A stretch of DNA of 64,000 nt from Podospora bellae-mahoneyi (GCF_035222275.1 NC_085886.1:1984001-2048000); one strand, 5' to 3'. Positions 44,011-56,254 are shown, counted from the stretch's first letter. Numbers and translations: made by a program. Notes: generated from the letters alone by a model not told the origin.

Positions 44011-47000
44011 TGTCACGGTGGCAGGTCAGCACAACGCGCACAGTGCGTGTCACGAACTGACGGATTGGCGGAATGGATGGGTGTTGCTTTTCTTTTTTGC
44101 TGGCCGCTGGTCGCTGGTCAGTGGTTACACGATGAAATCTCGGGTGCTATTAACCAACTCATCCTGGATCCTTCCTATAATGCGCCGTGCCACGGCGGTA
44201 CTGGACACAGTAATGCTCGGAACGACGGAGGAGGGTGTCGTCAACTACCAAATACCACGACATCTTGGGATCAATCCTACCGTGCCTTCTAACCGCATTG
44301 AGCACCGGACGGCACACATACGAAAAAGACTTTGACGACATTTTGCGGACGCTACCTCACCAGCTATCGGTAGGGTGGTGTCGATTTTCTTTCTCGAAGG
44401 AGATGAGACGGCACGACGGGTCCCCTTGTCACTCGGCGAAGTCTTGCGCGTAGAGATTTGCTCTCGTCGAGCGATCGTTGGATGATCGCCATTTCTCTGC
44501 GAACACGCCTGCAGCTTCATGCAAAGCACACGTGAACACACCGGACGGACGACGACAACCACTCTGTCACTGCCCCCCCCCTTGGATGTCGCAGCCGCAG
44601 CAGCAAAGCCAAACAACGCCCCTCGAAGAGCACCGCATTTGTTTGACCTTTCGTCATAAACAGAAGTCAGAAATCATTTCATCATGTTTCACGCGCTGCT
44701 TCAGGGTGGGACCATCTCCCTTTCAGGTCTCACCCGGGCCCTGGAAAGGTGTGGCCCGAGGCCGAGGGTTCGGAAATTGGCTCCATCAAGAACTTATTTT
44801 TTTTTCCTGTCTAGTTTTGGCGATTCAGATCTTGGACCCCGCGACCAAGACTCCAGGGCCACGGCCATGCCGGAAGTCGCATCATCTTTCCAGGACGGAC
44901 GCAAGTCATCAGAGATTTCTCCCTCTTCTTTGGGATCCCGGAAACCATGGGTGATGGAGGGGCAGTCGGTATCAGCTTCGACCCTTCTCCTGATGCAGCA
45001 GGTGGACGCCAGCCAGCACTTCTTCCCTACGCCAAGCGACTGGTTATCTCTATCCCAACCTTGATCACATCCAGCGTGGCATGCCCCTCCCATCGGGACA
45101 GCCAAGCAGCCCTTCAACCCGTTCCAAAACATCTTCATCGCGGGGCCTAGGCTTGTCACCGCTCGCTCACCGCACATTTTGACAACTTTGGGGGAGGGGT
45201 ACCAGACCCCTTGCTAGCTCGGGTTGGGCCGCCGATTTTCCCCTCTTCGCAGGAAGACGGCAAAGACAACAGAGGGGAATGCCAGGGCAACTGCAAGCCG
45301 ACTGGAATCGGCATAAAAAACCGCTCTTTTCTTCCCTATCCAGCGGTGTGGCGTTTTGCTGTTTTTCAGACCAACTGTCCGTCTCGCAAGGACCGGGCCT
45401 CCGCCGTCGACGGTCCGGCGCTCGAAAACGATGGAGTCCAGAAAGGGTCTCGTCAGGGGTACACGTGGTGGTCAACTTATGGTCGATGGTTACACACTCG
45501 ATGTGCGGTTCAATGTCGGTGGCCTGTCAACGTTTATGCCCTACCAATCTTGCCTCCTCAACATATCGAGCGCGAGATGCCGGATCACGGGACTTTGGCT
45601 GAGGACACGGGCTGACGCCATGGAGGCCTTCAACAACGTTTCGCCTTCGGCTGCATACAGGCAGCACCACGTGCGTATCATGGTCTCGCTCGTACAGATT
45701 TCTGTTACACATGATATCTTGCCACTCTTATTACTGCTGTGATACAGAGTATGGGTTCCGTCGCCTGGCTGGCCGCACAGCAGCCAATACAATACTCCGC
45801 TGACGCTAACGAGCAAAACAAGGGGCTGGCTCAGCTACCCGACGTCCCCAAAATCCGGTCTGAGTGAACCAATTCGAGGCAGCAGTTGGAGGTCGCCAGT
45901 GTTCGTATCGGTCGACTCTATCAGCAGTGGTTCTTATTCGTCTCGAGCATACCTCCGCGTCTACAGTAGGAAGCTGGTGTTTGCCACCTTCCCAGCGCTT
46001 ACCACATTGCAGGCAGAGGGCACACGCGCGGTGATGGGATGGTTCTGGGTGTTGGCTCCCTTCGACTTTTACCTTCTGCATCCCGTCGTGGGGGTGGTGG
46101 TATGAAACATACCGTCAGAACGACATGCGATGATCTCACCTCCCTCTTTCGGCACCCCTCCCGAGCTGTACCGAGAGCTTCGTTTTGTTGGGTTGGGTTG
46201 TTCCAGTTGGGTCCCCAATTTGAAAACTGGGTTTCGGATTGTGGGAACTCTATCGTGGACAGTTGTTTCTGGATGGGACAGTGCCACGAGTTTTGACCAG
46301 ACCCTCGGCTACGAGAGCAGCATCCATAAGTTTTGACCAACAGGAGCGATTTATATGTCTCGGCAGTGACGACAAGTTGTGACGCATTCAAGGTGTCAAG
46401 GGCTCCAGATAAGACGAGGCAGTAGAACGAACCACGGCATTGCTTGATGATGGACAGCAACAGGAGGGGCTGTGGGAACGACAAGCAGTTTTTGACCATG
46501 GTCCCTCTTCGACTACGACGACTGCTGGGTATGCTTAGTCGGGATATGGTCGACCACTCGCGACGGCTCGCCAAGGTGTTGATATACGGGGCACTACTGC
46601 GTCGTGCGTATATACACTTGCCACGCCTACTCTGTAACCAACTACAGCTACCGGTGAATTTTGGGCAGCTTTGCGTGACGACTTTGCTCAAGTCAAAGGT
46701 CGACAGGAGAGGACCACGGTAGACCTTGGCCAAGCAAGGCCAGCACTTCGTAAGAGGAGACGGCAGCGTAGGTACTGTGCAGCCCAGTGAAATGACTCGA
46801 CTCGGGTCGAAAACCGTGGCCTTCCCAAGAGCCTGGCAACCGGGTGCGAAGTGTTGCTTGCGGGAACGTGAAGTGCTGCTTTCTTGATATTAAATTTTGG
46901 CCCGGCCGTGGCTTTTGTCTGGTCGTTTGCTGCTTATGCGTGATTGCGAGTGCGACACTAGGTTGATTGCGAGTACGGTAACTGCGTATCAGCGATAGAC

Positions 47001-48489
47001 CTATGATCAGTATCAGTCCATCGGAAAGGCTGCCAGCAGCTTTTCTAGTGTAGTTTTTGCTGAGGCTGTGGCTGTGATTCGACTGACTCTCTCTCTTATC
47101 CGCGCGGATCTATCTCTAACATGGGAAGGTGAGGGGTATTCATGTAGCCTTGGATTGTAGCAGTACGGGGGGTGCATTGGGACCTGCACGAATATGCGGT
47201 TAGAGCTTTCAGGGGGAGGGGAGACCTGCTGCCAAGACCGACCGCTTCAGAGTCCAGGTATTGGCGGAGGGCAGGGTTTGGGGGAGTCTGTCTGTCTCTG
47301 ATGAGGATGCTGTGCTTTGACTCTTGAGGACATCCCGGAGAGCACTGCTACAGTCATGAAATATGATGAGAAAGAGATATGATTCCAAACTGTTGAGATT
47401 GAACCGTTCGTTGTCTTTGTGACCGGCCCACCCGTTGTCCGGGGGGGCATATCCGTCATAAAAGTCCAAGGAAAGGGGACACGGGCAGCTGAGGGAGGTG
47501 GATGGGGTCGGCCTTGTTCACCCCGCTTGTTGAGAGCTGCGGCCAACGAACGGACCCTCTCTTCGCCAGGCCCCCATCCCCAAACACTGTCTCTTTTATC
47601 ACCCCCGACCCAGGGACCTCATCCGATTCCCAGGCACCAAGAACGCAAAAAACAGAGCCCAGAGGCTGCCTGCTGAATTGACAGCCGCAGCAGAAAAAAG
47701 AGAGGTGAATCCGCGCAGCCAGGCGCTGTCATTCATCAGCCTCGAGAGCCACCCCCGACGGGCCTGCGGGGGCGAAGACTCAAGACAGGACGAGGAGACC
47801 GAACGAGGACGAGACCACCTGGGAAACGCCAATCCTTCCAGCGCCCGCCTTTTGGACCCTGCTAAGACTCCCCTCGACCGCAAAATTGGGCGAATTGCAC
47901 CAGTTCCCTCTTCGACCACACCTTTACGCGCAGACCATCGATCCCATCCAACCAGTCACGTCCGTCATCGCGACACTATCGTTCCCAGACAGACCGTCTA
48001 GCGCCCCGACAGTGTCTTTCCCGCCTAGTGAGCCATACCCGCCCGGCTGGCGGCCACTCTCTTAGTCCACTGCGGCAACGAACAGATTGCGATTTCATCC
48101 CCGTTATCTCGCTTTTTGCTTTTCGGAATCGTTGAAAGGAGACAGAAAGAGAAGCGGGGGAGACCAGCCAGGCCGAACCAATACTGCATACCGACCGACC
48201 TGTCTCCGATCTGCTCGTGCTTCCATGCTGTCTTTCTTTCCACTGACGACAATCTCAACATGCTAATGGCACAGACCCCCTGCTCGGCATTCAAGGGTTA
48301 GAATTTCACGACGAACCACGCGCAGAGTTTCCACCCACAGATCTTGAGCCTCGATCGACTGCACTCGGCGGTGGAACAAGTAACGACTACTCTACCACCA
48401 TCTAACCTGCCCCGCGTCATAGGAGGGGTCCCGTGTCGATCGCGACGATTTCTATTCCACAAATTGGATCCCCTGCGTCTGCTTTCCCC

Positions 48490-51400
48490 ATGAACGGCAT
48501 CGTGGGGTCGGCACCTCCTGGTGCCATGTACGTCAGGGCGCTCTATGATTACGAGGCTGATGACAGGACGAGCTTGAGCTTTCACGAAGGCGACATTATC
48601 CAGGTCATCACTCGGCTCGAGAGCGGATGGTGGGACGGTGTCATCAACGGCGTCAGAGGCTGGTTTCCTAGTAATTACTGCCAGATCATTGACGAACTCC
48701 CAGAGCTTGAAGAAAACGGCGAGCCAGAACAGGTCGAGGAGGAACCTGATGACCACCCGGAAGTATACGAAGGAGAGTATGAGGATGAAGATGGCTCCGA
48801 ACTTGACGATGTCGAGGGCCTTCCCCTCGAGGGAACCGAAGGCGACAGGCTGAGGGCCGATTTCTGGATCCCTCAAGCCACACCAGACGGCAGGCTATTC
48901 TACTACAACACCATGACGGGCGAGAGCAGAGCGGACCTGCCACTCGAGTCTCCCTCTTCGGTGACCGAGACAGGCCCAAGAGATCGCATGAATCTCAGTG
49001 TTCCCGACCGAACAAGGCCGCCGGCCGAAATGATTGCCAGAGGGCTGACCCGAGATGAGGAGGATGAATCGGACGTCAACTCGGCATCCGAACTAGAAGG
49101 CGAGGCTCTGATGAACATGCGAGGCTCAGCGGTATGTCATGACTCCTTTTTGTTGTGCACACGTTACTGACTTGCGTGACCCAGCCTGTTTCACGCCGAT
49201 TCCAGATGGGTGACGGTATTTCTCCAGCACCATCCATGGATTCTATGAACGGACAGTCGCCGGTGACGAGAGCTCGCGGCGAGACGTTTCCAAACGGCAG
49301 CTCAGCTCAGACCCCAATGGTATCTTCAGCCACTGCGTTTACCAGCTCCGGGTTCAACCTGCCTACTGCTGCTACGATTCCGCGATCCTTTTTCGACGAC
49401 GGAACGACACCTGCACTCAACTGGCCTCGTTTGGTGTCCAACATGAAGAAGGCTATTGACCGCTACAGGGAGGCCATCACGAGCGGCAACAGGGCAGAGT
49501 ATGTTGCACGCGCTGAAGACATCTCAGATCACTTGCGCCTTCTCTTGGCAGCAGGCTCCGGAACGACCGACAACCACTCAGGCCAACCCTCGATCATCTC
49601 GACAAACAAGGCGCTCTACCCGCATTTCCGTGACATGATGTCCAAGTTTAGCAAGCTCGTCATCTCTTCACACATCGCGGCGGCGGACTGGCCCAACGCC
49701 GAGTCGATACAAAAATGCCTGCAGGAAGCCGACGGCGTCCTGTTAGGTGTCTTTAGCTATCTCGAGGTTGCAAAGCAGCAACGAGGCGACGAGATTCCAC
49801 GACTGTTCCCAGGCTTTGTTATTGGGTCGAATGCGGGTGGCAGCTGGCAGAACAATGGACTAGGTCCTCGTGACGCCATCACCACCAACTTTCTCGAGGA
49901 TGAGGAAGGCCTGGTTGAACCAAATGCCCTCCTGGATGGCAAGCTTCTGGAGCGGCTTGATGAGCTGAAAAGGATGGTGGTCTCGAGCATCCGTGAGCTG
50001 GATAAGAACCTGCTGGTTACGGACAAGATCATCACTCCCTACAAGCACGAAATGATTGGAAATGCTGTTTGCGCCGCCGGCAGCAAGGTACTGGATATGT
50101 TCAAGCCCTGGATTGCCATGATTGAATCAATCGACCTCTCGCTGCTGGACAACACGTTCCAAACGCCGCAACTTGCCGACTTTAGCACCAACAAGCAGAG
50201 TTTATACGATAATATCTCTGATTTGATTCTGGGTTGTCAAGCAGTGGCTGGTCCGTTGGCGGACGAGTGGTCAGAGGTGAGGGGTCAAGCTCTGGAGGAA
50301 CGGCTGGAGTATGTCCGAAACTGCGCACGAGCACTGGAGACGAACTCATCCCATATCGGATTCTCGCTCCAGCTTCTTTCCGAGCAGGTTTCGATTGTCT
50401 TACAGCAACAGGCCGAGACGCGCATGCGGGAAGAAGTGCCCACGCGAGAGCAACCAAGAAGGATGGAGACCATGCCATATGAGCGACCGCATCAGCGGAC
50501 AGAGTCGCTGTCGCGGCCTGTCAGACCGGGAATGCCTATGGGGTCGCAGTCGTTTACTGAAGGTGACACCATGATGACGACTAACCCGTACCGGAAGGAT
50601 GACAAGCTTAAGAAGTTCTTTGGAGAAGACCCTACCCCGGTGCAGCAAACGTTGATCGACGACACCCCCGAGTTCTTGAGACTGGACCACGATGTCGACC
50701 TTTCCTGGGACCTCAAGACCCAACCGCCAACGGTCAAGGGTGGTTCCCTGATGGCCTTGGTGGAGCAACTTACACGGCACGACAAGCTCGACGCCAACTT
50801 CAACAACACCTTTCTTCTTACCTATCGGTCGTTCACATCAGCACGAGAGCTGTTTGAGCTTTTGGTGAAGAGGTTCAACTTGCAACCGCCAGAAGGACTG
50901 ACCCAGCCCGAGTATGACCAGTGGACAAACCAGAAACAAAAACTGATCCGCTTCCGCATCGTCAATATTTTGAAGAACTGGTTCGACAACTTCTGGATGG
51001 AGGACCCAAGCGAGGAAGCCACGAAGCAGCTGTTGCGGGATGTTTACAACTTTGCCAAGGACACGGTCAAATCCACCGAGACGCCCGGTTCGGGTCCTCT
51101 GATGACGGTACTCGACCAGCGACTGAATGGCAAGGAGGCGGGCGCCCGCCGCATGATTCAGACGGTCAACCAGAACACGCCAGCTCCCATCATGCCAAAG
51201 AACATGAAGAAGCTCAAGTTCCTCGACATCGACGTTACCGAGTTCGCTCGCCAGCTCACGATTATCGAGTCCCGTCTGTACGGCAAGATCAAGCCAACCG
51301 AGTGTCTGAACAAGACTTGGCAGAAGAAGGTTGGAGAGGGAGAGCCAGAGCCTGCTCCGAACGTGAAGGCCCTAATTCTTCATTCTAATCAAATGACCAA

Positions 51401-52121
51401 TTGGGTGGCTGAGATGATCTTGTCACAGACCGACGTGAGGAAACGCGTCGTTGTCATCAAGCACTTTGTGGCGGTTGCCGACAAGTGCCGTGGGCTCAAC
51501 AACTTTTCGACCCTCACATCCATCATCTCCGCCTTGGGTACTGCGCCTATTGCCCGCCTCAAGCGGACATGGGATCAAGTGCCGCAGCGCATTCACGCCA
51601 CCCTGGAGACAATGCGCAAGTTGATGGCCAGCACCAAGAACTTTGGCGAGTACAGAGAAGCGCTGCACGCCCAGCAGCCCCCCTGCATTCCCTTCTTTGG
51701 TGTTTACCTGACCGATTTGACCTTCATCGAGGACGGCATCCCGTCCATCATCAAGAAGACTAACCTCATCAACTTTGCCAAGCGAGCGAAGACGGCCGAA
51801 GTGATCCGGGACATTCAGCAGTACCAGAATGTGGCTTACTCGCTCCAGCCGGTCCCCGAGCTCCAGGATTACATACTCAGCAACATGCAGGCGGCAGGAG
51901 ACGTGCACGAGATGTACGACAAGAGCTTGCAGATTGAGCCGCGCGAGCGGGAAGACGAAAAGATCGTCAGGTAGTACCGCCCTTCTTTTCGCCCACACCC
52001 GAATTATTTCCTGTTTGGCGTTTTCAAGCCGACTTCTTATGCCATGAGGCAGCAGTTTATTCCGTACTAACGCTTTGATTTTTTGTTTTGCAGAGTTTTG
52101 GCCGAGTCTGGGTTCCTATGA
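48490..52121 (+). CDS. CDC25: Ras guanine nucleotide exchange factor, Cdc25 type, with SH3 and WW-like domains
   Basis: Activates Ras by GDP release, feeding cAMP/PKA and morphogenesis pathways at the plasma membrane. Exons 48490-49131, 49185-51970 and 52094-52121 close to 1151 aa. Domains: SH3 at about 12-68 (RALYDYEADD, GWWDGVINGVRGWFPSNYC), a WW-like segment at about 124-153 (FWIPQATPDGRLFYYNTMTG), an unassigned helical middle, RasGEF_N at about 730-860 (FNNTFLLTYRSFTSARELF) and the catalytic RasGEF at about 890-1125 (DIDVTEFARQLTIIESRLYG, with LTDLTFIEDG). The last intron (51971-52093) has a perfect TACTAAC branch and T-rich acceptor; it replaces an immediate stop with VLAESGFL. The ATG at 48490 is the first in frame, but the protein may extend upstream through an intron at 48380-48422. 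Confidence 0.92.
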
Positions 52122-52754
52122 AGAGCGAAAGGGGGATGCGATATACTTGACCTCTATAGTATTACGACGGGCTTCTACGGTGCGAATGTCGATGTTGGGA
52201 CGGTACATGGATCATGGACGGTCGAGATGTGTGGATGTTCATGTACTGTACGACAATGGGGTCCAAGGGCGGGATGATGGAGCTGTCGATTGTATTTGAC
52301 AGGGTTTTTTGGGAGCTCCTGGAGTTCGATTTCGACGTCAAGAGAGAGGGTGGGGGCGCTTGAGGTCACTTATAGGAGTCTGCCGAACCTGGATAAACCC
52401 ATCTCGCCGACCGGGAAACCGTGCGAGAAGACTGGACGCCAAGGTATCCCCGAGTCGACCCTGGAACGACGACAATCTTGCAGCTCCGGCGATGAACCGC
52501 ACCGACGACCGACCGAGCGAGGCCAGAAAGGGGAGGAAGAAACAAACTTGAAGGGCAGGCAGCTTTGGAGGACTGCCATTATCTTGGTGGGAACTGGGGC
52601 AACAAATTCATATATGGGCAGCATGGTTATGGCATGGGACTGGGTCGGGAAGAGTTATTTTATATGGCCAAGAGAAAAGGGTATATGGTGGGAGCGGGAT
52701 TCCAAGGCCCCAGGCAAATTTAAAGGGATATGGACATATGGGAGGGCTGGAGAG

Positions 52755-52765
52755 CTGTGTGTGTA

Positions 52766-52799
<34 letters not shown>
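52755..52799. repeat. GT/TG microsatellite
   Basis: TG dinucleotides with one interruption (GTATC) early on; the pure run from about 52768 to 52799 holds some 16 units. Probably length-variable and usable as a marker. Confidence 0.95.
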
Positions 52800-52801
<2 letters not shown>

Positions 52802-53502
52802 ATATGTGTATGTGTCGAATTTTAGCAGGCACATTCATGGGTTTTTTTTCGGCCATATGGGGAGCAGAGGGCAGACAAGGGCAAGCGGAAATAGATGAGG
52901 GTTCATTTGCTGATGAATGGGGGTGGGTGGGGGGGGGCGGAGAGGGGATTAAGCTATCGGGATTTAGAAAGCTTTAATCTGCTTCATACTGCTACCACTA
53001 CTTGATGATTCATGGATGGTGTAGACTTAGTGTGGGATATTGCAGTCTTCTTTTCTGCAGTCATCATTTCATGCTTGTGAATTGATGACTCTGGAGTTTG
53101 TTGGTCATGAGAATCAGGAGTTGAGTGAATGAGTGAGTGATAAAGTTGAACCGAGGTCAAGCAGCCAAGGATGTTGAGGTCGGCCCGGATGCTACCTACC
53201 CCAGATTGATCACCATGGCTCGCATGCAGTTGACAGACCGTGTTTATGCCGCTCGCTGTCTGCTTGCATGGCCACGAGGAGGTTCGTAGCCAATGATGTT
53301 GTGTTGTCAGTAATGAGGGGACTTTAGAGGGGTTTTCGGGCGTGCATTCGGGAGGGATGACTTCCGCTCGTGCGGTTTCTCTACACAAAGCATGTGAAAA
53401 GGGACGGGTGACTGGGGAGAAAAGCCGCGACTTGTAACCTGAGGTTAGATGTGTAGTGGTAGGTTGTGTGTTTGTGCAGTGCTCGGTTGAAGTACCGATA
53501 CT

Positions 53503-53543
53503 TCTTTTTTTTCCTTTTTTTTTTAAAAAAAAAAAAAAAGAAA
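53503..53543. repeat. T-run followed directly by A-run (self-complementary)
   Basis: Two T-rich blocks (split by CC) run directly into about 15 A residues. The T and A halves can pair as a hairpin in either transcript. It lies in a convergent region, about 315 bp past the IRS4 stop and further beyond the RasGEF stop, so it could serve as a 3'-end element for either gene or be just a homopolymer slip site. Confidence 0.8.
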
Positions 53544-53857
53544 CCATCAGTGTCATGACTGCGACCCATAGGCAGCATCATTCATCTACCTTTCTTCAAA
53601 GTTGGTTTCTAGAAAGGGGGTATGGGATGAGGTAAGCACCCCCTTTACCATCTTGTTATGTTATACCACCTCATGGCTCATTAATATCTATATTTCATCC
53701 CTCGTATACATACATAGGTACATACATAGGTAACAAGTAGGTAAAGTCGACGTCAGCTATATAGCTCTTGTCCTTTGAGCGAATCCCATCATCGGTCATC
53801 CCCGTTCATTATGTATACACCACACCTTATATTCCCCCCCATCATCAACCCCCACCA

Positions 53858-56254
53858 TCACCTCTTCTTCCTCAACTCCCCCTTCGGCGGCAAAACCCTC
53901 ACCACCCCCTGCCCCACGCTTTCCCAGACACTCTTCCCCACCCTCCCGGGCAACCTCCTCCCCCTCAACCTCTGATCGACGAGCCACATCCCCACCACAA
54001 ACTCCTCCCGTCCCAACGCCCCCTTCCCCCCCCGATCAACCAACCCCCATATCTCGGCCAACTCCTCCCTCGGCAGCCGACTCCTGTCCCAAATATCCCT
54101 CACCACAACATTAACAACCAACTCTGCCTCCTTCGTCCCAGCCTGTGCCCTCCCTTCCTCATCATCATCCTCTCCACCGGTAAACCCCCACTCCGGCTTC
54201 ATAAACAATCCCTTATTACTCGCCCAAACAGCCTCATACCTCCTCCTCTGCCCTGCCGTAACCTCATCCCTCCACCTCGATCTCGACCCCTCATGGTGAG
54301 CGTGGTTCCTCCGGCCGGGTATGTGATGACCGAGCACCTTTCCCTTTCGGTGGGCGTGCCTGTGCATTTTCCTTCTGGCGTCTTCGTCATCTGACAGAGA
54401 CGTGGGGGGTTGCCGGAGGGTGGTGAGCATTCCCGTCCGTTTTGGGGAGCGACTTCCCGATTTGGAGTTGCCACTGCGATGAGGCGTCAAAGAGTCGACT
54501 GTTCTTTGCGGAAGGGAAGCGTTGTGGGATTTATCGTTGTGATGGTGGTGGGCGTTATGGCGTCTGGAAGGAGGAGGGTTGGGGGGTGGTGCTAATGGGG
54601 ATGGGGTTAGTCGGGAAGAAGCCAAGTTGCTGGCTACGATGGCGTTGGTGAGGGAGTCGAGGCCAAGGTTGGGGGTTGATAGCCTTGGTGCTGAAGGCCG
54701 GCGTGGTGGTGGGGAGGCTGGGCGGCGACGGGATTTGGGTGGTTTGGGTGCTTGTTTTGATTGTTGTTGCTGTTGTTGTTGTTGTTGTTGTTGTTGCTGC
54801 TCTTGGGGCTTGTTGTCTTGTTCTTGAGGGGTAGGTTCCTCAACTTCTTCCGGATCTGGTTGCTGAGCTGAGGATGCTGAGACGAAGCTGTCATCAGAAG
54901 ACATTGAGCACTCAGACAACCGACGCATGACTGGCGCTGCCGGGACTGGCCTCTGCTTAACCACATTGGCAGGTTGCTTCTCTTCAGGCCTGGCTTCCTC
55001 CATACTGGCCGACCGGATAGCAGTAACCTCAACAGTAGGTGTTTTCGTATTCTTGTCACTAATCTTCCTAGCAGGTGGTAGTGCCGGGGGTTCCAGTTTT
55101 GCCGTCTTAGCAACCCTTCTTGGTTGAGGAGAGACAACTTGTGTAGAAACAGCAGGCGAAGAGAATTTCGAAGGAGGCGTGCCAGGACGCTTTATCTCAT
55201 GATACCCAAGCTTTGACTCACCCTCAACTTTAGGCTTCTCAGTAGACTCGGGCGTCTTTTTAGGCTTAGGCTTCGGTTTTGGTTTAGGCTTTGTCTTGGT
55301 CTGTTGTTCGTCCAGCACTTTCTGTGTCTGCCTTTCACCGGCCGGCCCAGGGCTCCTACCCCTCGGTGACAGCGAGGGTGATACCTTTTGCTGCCTAGGT
55401 GTGGGCGCGTCCCTCTTCTTAACAGGGTCAACATCCTCCCCGCCCTTGCTTTCAAACAACGACACCAAAGACGTCGTCGGCATTATCGACTCGGTATCCA
55501 GCGCATCCACCGAATTCGGACCTAAACTCGGCGCCATAGACAACACGCTCGCAGCTCCGGTGCTATGTCCCCTGCTCCTACCCGGATGGGTCTGGGTAAC
55601 ACCATTGTTGTTTGCCTTTTGGTTCGTGTTCGGCATCGGAGAAGTAGACCTGCTGGCGGCGAGCGTGGCGGCTATAAACGAGGCAGACGATTGCTTCCCG
55701 CTATCCCCAGCATTACTCCTGCCCGCCCCCAGTGGTGACAACAACGGCGTGCTGCTGGTACCCGGACTGATCCCCCCCCCACTGCCCGCATGTAGATACT
55801 GAGCCACTCTCTGAGCCACCAGCCCATCATCATCCTTTTCAATGTTATCCTCCCTAACCCCCTGATTACTCCAACTACCCCCCGTCTCCTGCCTCCCAAT
55901 CTCTAGTCTCCCAGAAGCACTGTGCGCCACCGAACTTGCCCGCGATCGTGTCTGTGAAACAGAGGCATCTCTCGCGGCATGATTCGCCGCAAGGAAAGCC
56001 CCGTTCCCGGCCCCGGGCCCGGTTGTTCTCGTCCTCGTAGTATTGTTCTGCGTCGTGTTTCGATTCGGGGATATCGACGTCTGTTTCGTCTCAGCAGCAT
56101 TCTTATTATTCGTAGCAGCGGCAGCCTTTTGGGCGTTGAAAGCAAGAGTTGCGCCCTTCAAGGCGGCCGAGAGAGCAGCCGCATTATTGCTGTTGTTGGT
56201 ACCGCTCTTTGTAGGGAGACCGCCGCCTTCATTTCGAGTCGGTGAGGTCGACAT
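53858..56254 (-). CDS. IRS4: EH-domain protein Irs4 (increased rDNA silencing / phosphoinositide regulator)
   Basis: Single-exon gene of 798 aa with ATG at 56254. The C-terminal 120 residues form an EH domain: RRYEAVWASNKGLF, then VNVVVRDIWDRSRLPREELA, EIWGLVDRGGKGALGREEFV and GMWLVDQRLRGRRLP. An EH domain at the C-terminus of a long disordered protein is the fungal Irs4/Tax4 layout. In yeast these proteins bind the phosphoinositide phosphatase Inp51 and influence PI(4,5)P2, cell-wall integrity, rDNA silencing and autophagy. The rest is low complexity: Asn/Ala-rich start, Lys-Pro repeats (KPKPKPKPKP) and a polyglutamine run near residue 490. Upstream is a separate short intergenic region. Confidence 0.9.
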   Translation of the reverse strand: MSTSPTRNEGGGLPTKSGTNNSNNAAALSAALKGATLAFNAQKAAAATNNKNAAETKQTSISPNRNTTQNNTTRTRTTGPGAGNGAFLAANHAARDASVSQTRSRASSVAHSASGRLEIGRQETGGSWSNQGVREDNIEKDDDGLVAQRVAQYLHAGSGGGISPGTSSTPLLSPLGAGRSNAGDSGKQSSASFIAATLAASRSTSPMPNTNQKANNNGVTQTHPGRSRGHSTGAASVLSMAPSLGPNSVDALDTESIMPTTSLVSLFESKGGEDVDPVKKRDAPTPRQQKVSPSLSPRGRSPGPAGERQTQKVLDEQQTKTKPKPKPKPKPKKTPESTEKPKVEGESKLGYHEIKRPGTPPSKFSSPAVSTQVVSPQPRRVAKTAKLEPPALPPARKISDKNTKTPTVEVTAIRSASMEEARPEEKQPANVVKQRPVPAAPVMRRLSECSMSSDDSFVSASSAQQPDPEEVEEPTPQEQDNKPQEQQQQQQQQQQQQQSKQAPKPPKSRRRPASPPPRRPSAPRLSTPNLGLDSLTNAIVASNLASSRLTPSPLAPPPNPPPSRRHNAHHHHNDKSHNASLPQRTVDSLTPHRSGNSKSGSRSPKRTGMLTTLRQPPTSLSDDEDARRKMHRHAHRKGKVLGHHIPGRRNHAHHEGSRSRWRDEVTAGQRRRYEAVWASNKGLFMKPEWGFTGGEDDDEEGRAQAGTKEAELVVNVVVRDIWDRSRLPREELAEIWGLVDRGGKGALGREEFVVGMWLVDQRLRGRRLPGRVGKSVWESVGQGVVRVLPPKGELRKKR
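54761..54800 (-). repeat. CAA/CAG repeat encoding polyglutamine in Irs4
   Basis: About 13 consecutive Gln codons, mostly CAA with CAG at the ends and once inside. The interrupted pattern should limit slippage, but length variation between strains is likely. Confidence 0.92.

Larger units (their letters stand above)
40928..48489. other. 7.5-kb gene desert between divergent transcription factor and RasGEF
   Basis: No ORF over this long interval has a recognisable motif, and most candidates begin at non-ATG codons. It shows a short ATG-initiated frame at 45431-45742 (103 codons, starting MESRKGLVRGTRGGQL) that I could not assign. It also shows a TCTAGCC triplet repeat near 43990-44010 and a duplicated GATTGCGAGT near 46943-46975. 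The rightmost 300 bp may include coding exons of the RasGEF. Long upstream regions with regulatory or noncoding transcripts are usual next to fungal signalling genes; that is an inference here. Confidence 0.5.
52122..53857. other. Convergent 3' region of RasGEF and IRS4
   Basis: A 1.7-kb spacer holding a GT microsatellite and a T-run/A-run pair (separate entries). No coding frame with a motif is recognised. Confidence 0.6.

Noticed and set aside
45431-45742. ATG frame of 103 codons starting MESRKGLVRGTRGGQL
   Set aside because: Short, isolated and with no motif. It could be a small gene, but nothing supports it beyond the frame.
45999-46733. Minus-strand open frame of 244 codons in the gene desert
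   Set aside because: It starts at a non-ATG codon, the sequence has no family motif, and composition is not protein-like.
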